NCBI GenBank assembly: GCA_025201805.1
Contig: MU619425.1
Span: forward strand, 5,213 to 30,635
Source: Parasitella parasitica
Lineage: Eukaryota > Mucoromycota > Mucoromycetes > Mucorales > Mucoraceae
Direction: 5' to 3'
DNA: 25,423 nt
The notes under the pieces are model-generated. The model did no database searches and was not told the origin of the DNA. It saw only the letters and a list, made by a program, of their open reading frames with translations. Numbering within the stretch: the stretch's first letter is position 1; each line of letters opens with the position of its first letter. Both the position numbers and the translations under genes were made by a program. This document shows positions 18,315 to 25,423 of the stretch, piece after piece.

Positions 18315-19647
18315 TCAATTTTTTTTCGGGACAGTAGCAGGTGCTTCGGCTACCGTTTTTCTACGATCGCGCTTGATGGTGTCCCAATCTATGCCTGAAT
18401 TTACTCTTTGTTTCATTTTTAAACTAGTGGAAGATCCAATGGCAGACGCATTCTTTCTCTTTTCCAGCTCTTCCTGCTGTATTCTTGCGTGCTCTGCCCT
18501 AGCTCTCATGGCTGCATTCTGCCTTGGTTGCTTTAATACGACAGATGCAGACCGAGTAGGCGTTGATGTGCCTGAAGATGAGGGAGCAGCTTTAATTTGA
18601 CGGGTTTGCTGTTGCTTGGCAGCCGTCTGAATAAACTTTGACGGTGCTGTTGCTATAGATACAGGCGATTCACATATAGATGGTGCTACAATATGGATAA
18701 CAAATTAAGACGACCTGAGTATACAATTGGGCAAATCTACATACATGAAATGCGGCGCTGCGGTTTCGTCGTGGTCTTGGCAGCATTTGATGTTATGTTT
18801 GTATTCAATGAATATCTCTTCTTGGTTGCTGTAGCGGAAGACGACAAGTTTGACGAAGGCGCAGTGCGAGATGTAGTAAGCTTGGAGTCTTCTACCAGAT
18901 AGGATCTTAAATCTGGTATAATATGGCTATGTTCACCAACGCTGAGCAATCGTGAATAATGTAAACTAGGGCATCTTGCTTACCTTCTTGCTCTTTCCAC
19001 GCGAGGATTCACACTGCTTGTGGTAGAGTTTGGCTGTTCGTTTTCCCCTAAATACAATATATTAGAATAAATTGGCCACCTCTATACATCATAAACCGTA
19101 CATGATATCCATGATGAACCAAAACTTTGAGGGAGGGTCTTGCTGTCGTCATTTTTTTCATGCTTAGCCGTATCTTTGCGCTGTGTCTTTTGCGGTTCTG
19201 ACTCACGATGTCCCCACCATTCTGGAAATGTGTTTGGCATGTTTGATTTGTCTGTGTGTATGATTTCTCCTGTTCGCACGTTGTAAACTGGTTTTGTTTT
19301 TAGCAATGCTAGTTCGTTTTCGGTTTCTTCTGCTATGGGCTCAATGCCTTTGTCTTCAGGCACAGTGGCATCCTCTTCTTTCTCTGTGGTATCATGTCCT
19401 TCCTGATCCTATTGGATGTATGTATTGACTTTTTCTTTCAGCCGCTGAAATTTACATAATATAAACTTACACTCTCTTGTTTATTCTTCAGGAAATCAGC
19501 AGTAGACTGATTTAGTTTGTCACGGTCTTCAGAGTAGAGTACGGCGAAACAAATCAGCTCTTTCAACAAGTTGAACACGTCTGTAGGAGGGTATCTATTA
19601 AGGAATTCATGGACGTAAGGAGGTAGCGTAGTGAGAAATGCTTCCAT
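18315..19647 (-). CDS. Uncharacterised 371-aa hydrophilic protein
   Basis: Five exons: 19647-19471, 19408-19102, 19047-18984, 18941-18745, 18685-18315, with every junction in phase (introns 62, 54, 42 and 59 nt). The N-terminal 59 residues are helical and conserved-looking (MEAFLTTLPPYVHEFLNRY, VFNLLKELICFAVLYSEDRD). Next comes an acidic stretch with KPVYNVRTGEIIH and FPEWWGHRE, then a long Ser/Thr/Gln-rich basic region. The C terminus has a charged helix (MRARAEHARIQQEELEKRK, possible short coiled coil) and SGIDWDTIKRDRRKTV. I do not recognise a family. There is no signal peptide or membrane segment, so it is probably cytoplasmic or nuclear. It lies directly upstream of the methyltransferase on the same strand with its own transcription unit. 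The exon phasing makes it a real gene; intron 3, at 42 nt, is the least certain. Confidence 0.7.
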
Positions 19648-20033
19648 TATGTAATGGAATGAAAGAAACAGGTACTTTATTTTTACTCTTTTTGAGTTTT
19701 TGTCGTATTAAGGGGCAGCAAAATGCTATTGGGTCACATTCGGTCGTTCCACTGCCGTATTATTGTTAATAGCAAATTGAAATATGAAAAGCTATTCAAT
19801 ATTTCTAGAACGATCTTCAAAGATCAATGCAGTACTGTGTTTTCTGAATATCAGTTCTTAAAATGGAATGTATGTACCGTATACACTTGTAGTTCTTTAT
19901 TTATTTAATATAAAAGCTGTTGTCAGCCGATGCTCAAGTTTGACCGATATTTCGAGTTAATCGAACAACGATCTCTCGTCATTCAAACATCTGTGGCGTG
20001 CAAGAAATTAACTTTTGTAATTGGAGTCTTATT
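19648..20033. other. Divergent promoter region
   Basis: Region between the 371-aa protein gene (minus) and the Dam1-like ORF (plus). A TATAAAA sits at 19909-19915 (+), about 120 nt before the start codon at 20034. An ATG at 19930 opens a different frame that runs through the first exon and ends at 20193. It may be an upstream ORF or chance. Nothing else is seen. Confidence 0.4.
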
Positions 20034-20526
20034 ATGGATTCTTCGAAAACCCCTCCTTCCCCCCCCCGCCTCAGTTTCAAGCATCTTGACCGACTCCCAA
20101 GTAAAAAGTACCATCTTTGAAAATAGTATACTAATAGTTATCGTCCAACTTTACAATTACATAACAAATATTTTGGTTTTAGGTCTTTTCTAGCTAATGC
20201 TGATGTCAATTCAATGCATTGGATAGCATCTAGGATGGAACTAGTGGATACCCTTTTCGTTTTTGGTATCCACATAAATATGTTTGAGATTACTGGATAC
20301 TTGGACAAGTAAGGCAACTATTTTATCGCTTTCCCTGCTAAATACAATTCCATGCATTTTGTTATAAATGGCATTTTGTAACGTTCCCTTGTCAAAAGTC
20401 AACTATTTTACTTGATGCGAATGTAAATACATATATAATTGGTTCAGTCCACCTCTCGCTCACATAGTCATGTCCCACTCAGTTGCTGTGGCCTCGGGGG
20501 AGAAATTATTGATTGGCAAACTATAA
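20034..20526 (+). CDS. Small three-exon ORF, possible DASH/Dam1-like kinetochore protein
   Basis: Exons 20034-20107, 20183-20308 and 20448-20526 give a 92-aa product in one continuous frame. An alternative first junction (donor GTAAAAAG at 20101, acceptor at 20193) also keeps frame and drops five residues. The N terminus is Pro/Ser-rich (MDSSKTPPSPPRLSFKHLD). The middle has NSMHWIASRMELVDTL and FVFGIHINMFEI, which resembles the Dam1 core of the DASH complex (helix ending F-L-Y-G-L-N-M-N-A-F). The end is HSVAVASGEKLLIGKL. DASH rings couple kinetochores to microtubules; Dam1 is a tubulin-contacting subunit. The resemblance is short, so the family call is tentative, while the phased exons make coding likely. 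Intron 2 (139 nt) is longer than its neighbours and could hide another exon. Confidence 0.45.
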
Positions 20527-20528
20527 AA
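20522..20528 (+). promoter_or_regulatory. TATA box of PPPDE gene, overlapping upstream stop codon
   Basis: TATAAAA lies 59-65 nt before the ATG at 20587 and contains the TAA stop (20524-20526) of the upstream small ORF. A pyrimidine-rich leader (TTTCTTTCTTACATC) precedes the ATG. Confidence 0.5.
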
Positions 20529-20586
20529 TCTGCAGATTACGTGGATTGTTAAAAAATTACATTTCTTTCTTACATCTTTATACAAA

Positions 20587-22764
20587 ATGTCTGAACCTGT
20601 TAAACTCTATATATATGACCTCTCTCAAGGAATGGCTCGCTCCATGTCAAGACAACTCACTGGAAAACAAATTGATGGCATTTGGCACACCTCCACAGTT
20701 GTGTTTGGCCAAGAATTTTATTTCGGTCAAGGCATCATGGCCTCAGAGCCAGGGGCAACACATCATGGACGTCCACTACAAATAATCGAGATTGGTGAAA
20801 CATTTTTACCATTGGAAGTCGTAGTAGAATACATTGATAGTCTTCGTTCAGTTTATACGTAAGCGTAGCTTTATGTTTTACTTGATGGTACGAGACTAAC
20901 GTAGATGTCAATAGTGCTGAAAAATACCACTTGCTAGACTTCAATTGCAACACCTTTTCAAACGACCTTTGTCAATTCTTGTGCGGTAAGACTATTCCTA
21001 ACCACATCACTGATTTACCTGCCGAGTTCTTAAACACGTAAGTGACAATTGTAATTTGACTCGTCTCTTTCTCAAAATTAAATTTCTATCTAGACCTTTT
21101 GGACAGTCCATCTTGCCAATGATTGAAAACATGTTTGGGCAATCGAATTTGAGTAGTGGTACTCGCAGCAACACAATCGCCTCACAACCATCAGCAGAGG
21201 TAGCATCGCTAGTTCAGGGCATATCATCTGCTGCTGCATCCGCTGCTCCGACAACAGTAAATCCAGTGCAGATTGCTAATACTGCTGCAATGGTAGACGG
21301 GTTTATCTCCAGCTATAAAGCAGTAATTGTGTTTTTTACATCCGCTTCGTGCCCACCATGTCGAGTGATTAAGCCAGATTTCGAGAGCTTGATCCGAGAA
21401 AAGAATGGCGCAAGTGAACAAATCAGGATTTTAGGAGTCATTATGGATACCTCGATGGCGCCTGACGCAGCAAAATATGGCATCAGTGCAACGCCTACTT
21501 TCCAATTATTCTTAAATGGGCAAATGTATTCGGAATTCAGAGGGGCAAACTATGCAGAATTGAAAAGTCAGATTGAAATTTTGTTATTTGAAGCATATCC
21601 TCGTAAGTGGCGTTGGTATGGCATCGATGAGATGGATCACTAATCTATATCTGCTGTGTGGATAAAAAAAAACCAAAAAGCTCATCCTCATAGAAAGGTT
21701 TTGCTCAGAGCCATCATAGATCAGCCCAATGTACCAATTCTGTATGCCACACCAGGAAAATGGGACATGATCTATGCAAAGCTACATACTTTTTTGGAAA
21801 AGGAAAACATCGCATTAGACGCAGAACAAAATAGCATATTGGAACAATCCAAACGATTCTTGGAAAAAACGGATTCAACATTGAATGTCGGCCAATGGAA
21901 GTCAATCGTAGGTACGCTTATCGTATAATGTTAAAGGCGATTTTATGACCTGAGACTAATGAGCAAATATAGATTTACTCTTGCAAAAATTGGCAGTTGA
22001 TCAATTATTTCCACTATTCGATATATACAGATCTTTGTTAACATCGAAAACCATGTCCGATTTCTATGTGAATGATCGTAAGTTGTCTGGCCATCAAAAT
22101 AAGCATATATTCAGCTGCTAAAATGTGTCGATAAAAGCTTCTCAAATTGCAACTATCATGGAAATTGCTTCCACGACTGAAGCACCAGCCAAAGCAACAT
22201 GGCTCATGATTTTGAGGATCGCCTGTAATATATTTTCCAATACAGCATTATCAACGACACAGTTCACGTCAAATCTTGCAGCATCTCATCGTGTACAACT
22301 TAGTCAGCTATTAGTGTCCAGTTTATTAGCCTCGGATATCCAAGTAAGACAAGCAGCGGCCTCTTTAGCATACAACTGCTCTACATGCATCGCCATTGAG
22401 AGATTAGAGAAGGAAAAGGGTACATTTTCTGGAATGGCGGAACAGGAAGACGATGATTGGGAGGTCGAATTGGCAAGTGCTGTCATGGATGCATTAATCA
22501 AAGAAAATGACCAAGAAATTAGTAAGTGGTGAACAATGTATGTTTGATCCTCTAACGCTTTTTATCACAGTTCATAGACTTTTGGCAGCCATTGGCAAAT
22601 TTTTATTCTTGGCACCTCAAGACTCATCTTCAGTCGCTGATTTGCTATCCGCTTTAGATATCAACAACGTCATTGAAGAGAAAAAGGCATTGAATGTAAT
22701 TAACTCCAGCAAAGTACTGGGGTTAGCGCGAGATATTTGTGAATTGATCAAGCAACAACCATGA
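20587..22764 (+). CDS. PPPDE peptidase-thioredoxin-PUL domain protein
   Basis: Seven exons: 20587-20858, 20915-21037, 21094-21602, 21681-21911, 21973-22077, 22138-22521, 22571-22764, giving 605 aa with all phases consistent. Residues 1-135 form a PPPDE (DeSI-type, permuted papain fold) cysteine peptidase with His34 in GIWHTSTVVFGQEFYFG and Cys102 in LDFNCNTFSND. PPPDE enzymes remove ubiquitin or SUMO. Residues about 190-300 are a thioredoxin domain with active site SCPPC (Cys218, Cys221) and the cis-Pro region SATPTFQLF. From about 305 to the end is a PUL domain of armadillo-like helices (RKVLLRAIIDQPN, LQKLAVDQLFPLFDIYR, ATWLMILRIACNIFSN, RQAAASLAYNCS), which in PLAA/Doa1 binds Cdc48/p97. 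The fusion suggests a redox-linked deubiquitinase or desumoylase acting with Cdc48 (inference). This order is known in other fungi and plants. The last exons face the Hikeshi gene tail to tail. Confidence 0.92.
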
Positions 22765-22766
22765 AA

Positions 22767-22772
22767 AATAAA
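22767..22772 (+). terminator. Polyadenylation signal of PPPDE gene
   Basis: AATAAA starts only two nt after the stop codon and lies before the stop of the convergent Hikeshi gene, so cleavage must fall near or inside the neighbour's coding end. Confidence 0.5.
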
Positions 22773-22777
22773 CACGG

Positions 22778-22783
22778 TTTATT
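22778..22783 (-). terminator. Polyadenylation signal of Hikeshi gene
   Basis: AATAAA on the minus strand (TTTATT on plus) directly follows the Hikeshi stop codon at 22787-22785. With the opposing signal 6 nt away the two 3' ends interleave. Confidence 0.45.
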
Positions 22784-22784
22784 A

Positions 22785-23513
22785 TTAAGCTGATTTCTCT
22801 TGATCTAGATAATTCGGATTGGATGCCAATTTCCTTGACAAGTTTTCATACCAAGTTTGGAAGGTTTTTAAGGGCAAATATCCATTTTCCGTCAATTGAC
22901 CTAGTGGAATTGCATTGACTGGGAGGTTTTGTGTTGTGAAGGATGTGCAATAATTATACAAATTCTCTAATACGCGTCCTGCCATCTGGCCCACTTGAGA
23001 TACGTTAACGCCAGGCTTTACTAAAGCTGCAGACGTTGTAGGTTGATTTAATGTTGCAAGCTCTTGTTGAACAACGGCAATAGGTTCTATAGAAATGCCG
23101 AGGGTCGCTGGTGTTGACATTTGCATGTTGTTCACTGCCGATTCTTTCGTTTTCAGTCGGAAAATGGCGCTTGGCTTTTCATTTGATAATCTAGACGTAA
23201 TACACGCATGCTTATTAATTGTTCATGTCCAACAAACTATGGTTTACTTACCCGCCTAATAGTTGCCAATCTTTGTTTGGCCAAAGTAAATGAACAGTAG
23301 CAGCAAAACCGGGCTCAAACGGAATAGTGCCCAGTAAGAACACCACAATATGATTGATAGCCTGTGCATCGGCCAATTCAAAAACGTACTTGTTTACGTC
23401 AACTTGTTGTAAATTTGTTTGCACCTTTTGCAGTTTATTTTAGTATGCGATGTGATGGCAACTGAATACGGCTTTTTACTCACTAAACGACCAGCAGCAA
23501 TGCAGCCAAACAT
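22785..23513 (-). CDS. Hikeshi/Opi10-like Hsp70 nuclear import carrier
   Basis: Exons 23513-23484, 23424-23252, 23190-22785 (introns 59 and 61 nt), 202 aa, close to the usual length of about 197. Hikeshi carries ATP-bound Hsp70 through the nuclear pore during heat stress. It begins MFGCIAAGRL, then VQTNLQQVDVNKYVFEL, AINHIVVFLLGTIPFEPG, ATVHLLWPNKDWQLLGGLSNEKPSAIF across intron 2, and LGISIEPI. All are strands of the N-terminal FG-repeat-binding domain, with the IPF loop intact. The C-terminal part (MAGRVLENLYNYCTSF, LKTFQTWYENLSRKLASNP) matches the domain that binds Hsp70. Yeast Opi10 was named for an inositol phenotype. Intact; convergent with the PPPDE gene with 20 nt between stop codons. 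Confidence 0.93.
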
Positions 23514-24002
23514 GTTTTTTGTGGAATTGTCTAGAAAACAGGAAGAAGTGCATTGTACGGAGCTCAAAAGGCCCGAGACTTACAAATCTGAGAGACCCTT
23601 CTGTCTAAAAACGGTAGCTTGTCTTTTTCGCTTGCAGATCGTTTTGAGCGACCACCCTTTACATCAAGCAAACAAGCAGGATATGACAAAAAAACTGTGT
23701 ACAGACTCGAAGAATTCAGGCTCATAAACACAATCTGGTATAAAGCACATTTTCAATTTAATAATTTTAGAGTCTGATTTTGGTAACCAGGCTCTTTATT
23801 CGCATTAAAAACACCACATTTGCCATATAGCAATCAAACTAGTTGAAGCTCTCATAGTAGCATGTAAATGATTATAGGCATATGCAATGAACTACACCAT
23901 ATGGTGATGGCAAAAAAAAAAAACAAAAAGCTTGAATTGACTCCTTCAAAAGTGATTTGCATTCGAGGTCAGGAAAAGACTTGACATATTTCTACAGTTT
24001 TA
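23514..24002. other. Intergenic region, Hikeshi promoter and ALKBH1 3' end
   Basis: No supported gene. Open frames here overlap the first Hikeshi exon on the opposite strand and show no motif. An A-rich run lies near 23911-23922. The segment should contain the Hikeshi promoter (minus strand) and the ALKBH1 3' untranslated region. Confidence 0.45.
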
Positions 24003-25397
24003 TTATACATTTTCGTTTTTGGGATATACTTGTCTAATGTTCAAATTTATTCTAGATGTGCTCATATAATCACCGAATAACCTCCAATCTGGCGCGTCGT
24101 CATATTGATTTTTGTTTGAAAGATATTCAGGTAGGGTGTCTTCAATAATCAGCGGCACACCTATTAGATGTAAAAGGTTTAGAAGATCCAGGCTTTGAAC
24201 AAATAAAATACCAAAACTAACCATGAAATGCCCTTCTACAAGGTCCAGTCATTACAACAATATCACCACTTTGTAACAATATGGGAGTGGGTTCCGTCTC
24301 TCTCGTCAAGCCACCAATAAGATATATGCAGGATTGACCCAAACTAAACAAGAAGGTAATTAGATGCACACTCTTTCTAACGCAACCTGCCTACGGTACC
24401 TGAGAGAAACCAAAGGTGCCTCCATGTTTACTTCGCTTCTGTCGACATGCCCCATCAATGTATCTCGATACTGGTAATAGTTGATAACACCAGCCTCAGC
24501 ATTAAAATTCTGTCCCTTGTATTGATTCATCCATGCATTTCCGTTGCCGTCGTCATATCCAATGTTTTCTACTGCGGTGACCACGGCCTTGGTCAACTCA
24601 GATACATCAGCAGGGAATGGATAGCGACGATCAAAGTGATATGTCTTTGTGGGCCAATGATATTGATATCCTAATGTAATCCAACGCATTTTGCGAACTA
24701 ATTCTGCAGGTGAGAGCAGTGGCACACCAGGCGCTGGCAAGGGATCTGGTTTCGGGTTATCGGTAACAGGTTTAAAATCATCTGAGCAAGCTGTTGGTGC
24801 CATCTTGGGCTCCTCTTTTGCCTCTTCTATGTCTGCATCATCCTCATCGCTTGAAGTGTCGGTATGAGCATCGGATGCAATCACTTTTTTGGGTACAAAG
24901 TATCCGGGATCTGTTGGCTTCAATGCTTCATTCTCTTGAGCTTCATATAGTGGCCAAAGGCCAGTTTCAGGTATGACATAGTGTGTGTCTAGATTGGAGG
25001 TATTGGGTGGTCGAGGATAGACGCTCATGCATTGTTTAATGAGACTGCGTTGAGCAACCGGTGTGAAAGCATTGGGAATAATGATTAATCCGGGTACGTT
25101 CTTCAACACAAAAGCGTCTCGACAAGGTGTCTCGCATCTACCAAATACAGAGGATAGTCGTCTCAAATCCTCCGTTAGCTGGACAGGCACAATTATATCA
25201 CTATGATCTTCTATTTTCTCAAAATCGACAACCTGAGAAAAGTCAGGTGGAGGCACCCTAGACTTGAAGTTGCGTTCAGCATAACGAAAAGGAGATTGAT
25301 TGACATACGATGCTGCCGTTTTCTTCTTTGCCTCGGCCTCCTTTCGCTCTCTCTCCCAGATCTTTTGCTGTCTCTTCGATTTGAAGGCAGGCGTCAT
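24003..25397 (-). CDS. ALKBH1-type 2-oxoglutarate/Fe(II) dioxygenase
   Basis: Exons 25397-24400, 24343-24222, 24160-24003 (introns 56 and 61 nt), 425 aa. AlkB-family enzymes oxidatively demethylate nucleic acids; ALKBH1 acts on tRNA (m1A, m5C at the wobble position) and is debated as a DNA N6-methyladenine eraser. The N terminus is a charged helix, followed by PGLIIIPNAFTPVAQ. An acidic insert (SSDEDDADIEEAKEE) precedes LVRKMRWITLGYQYHW. The jelly-roll core has INYYQYRDTLMGHVDRSE with iron ligands His317 and Asp319, SLGQSCIYLIGG, LLQSGDIVVMTG, the third ligand His373 (RRAFHGVP) and the 2-oxoglutarate arginines Arg410 and Arg416 (SRINLNIRQV). All catalytic residues are present. Intron 2 uses a GTTAGT donor. 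Early-diverging fungi carry abundant N6-methyladenine, which makes the gene notable, but that link is not visible here. Confidence 0.92.
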
Positions 25398-25423
25398 GAT
25401 GCTTGAAAAGAAAGAGAGAGAGA

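Noticed and set aside
15919-19647. Secondary-metabolite cluster around the LaeA-like methyltransferase
   Set aside because: No polyketide, peptide or terpene synthase, P450 or dedicated transporter is adjacent; neighbours are cytochrome b5 and an unknown hydrophilic protein.
19930-20193. 87-codon frame beginning MLKFDRYFELIEQ as a gene
   Set aside because: It reads through the first exon of the Dam1-like ORF in another frame, ends in a hydrophobic stretch translated from intron sequence and lacks conserved motifs. It could at most be an upstream ORF.
23419-23727. 102-codon plus-strand ORF
   Set aside because: It is antisense to Hikeshi exon 1, intron 1 and the promoter region, with no domain signal.

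Overview
This window is nuclear DNA of a filamentous fungus, most likely of the Mucoromycota (Mucorales-like). The evidence is AT-rich intergenic DNA, dense GT-AG introns mostly 47-87 nt long, TATA boxes followed by pyrimidine-rich leaders, and a gene set (class I HMG-CoA reductase, AVT-type vacuolar transporter, Ecl1-like protein, SNAP50, Harbinger-type gene) that fits early-diverging fungi. No prokaryotic operon, CRISPR array, rRNA or intact tRNA was seen. Exon models were assembled by hand from frame continuity, splice sites and family motifs. Lengths given are for the spliced models.

Left part (1-9.2 kb). The first kilobase has no gene, only a decayed tRNA-Asp-like fragment. On the minus strand follow a SNAP50/SNAPC3-like gene carrying an in-frame TAG, and a divergent ATG8 paralogue with one unresolved frame break. 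Divergent from these is a complete six-exon HMG-CoA reductase (1131 aa), the rate-limiting mevalonate enzyme feeding sterols and, in Mucorales, carotenoids and trisporoids. Behind it lies a spliced Harbinger-transposase-derived gene whose catalytic acids are substituted and whose 3' end is frameshifted.

Middle part (9.2-16.2 kb). An AT-rich stretch hides two very short spliced genes on the minus strand: a 53-aa CCHC zinc-knuckle microprotein and a 98-aa Ecl1-like cysteine protein, plus a RING-like remnant. Then come a vacuolar amino-acid transporter (AVT/SLC38 type, 458 aa), a 758-aa Gln- and Asp-rich Myb/SANT protein, and an 83-aa soluble cytochrome b5.

Right part (16.3-25.4 kb). Minus strand: a 558-aa SAM-dependent methyltransferase with a GC-AG intron and a 371-aa protein I do not recognise. 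Plus strand: a 92-aa spliced ORF resembling DASH subunit Dam1, then a 605-aa PPPDE-thioredoxin-PUL protein. Minus strand: Hikeshi (Hsp70 nuclear import) and an ALKBH1-type 2-oxoglutarate dioxygenase. The genes are independent housekeeping loci, not an operon or an obvious biosynthetic cluster. The methyltransferase, PPPDE protein, Hikeshi, ALKBH1, transporter and HMGR all assemble without lesions, so the breaks in SNAP50, ATG8 and the Harbinger gene are probably biological rather than general sequence error.
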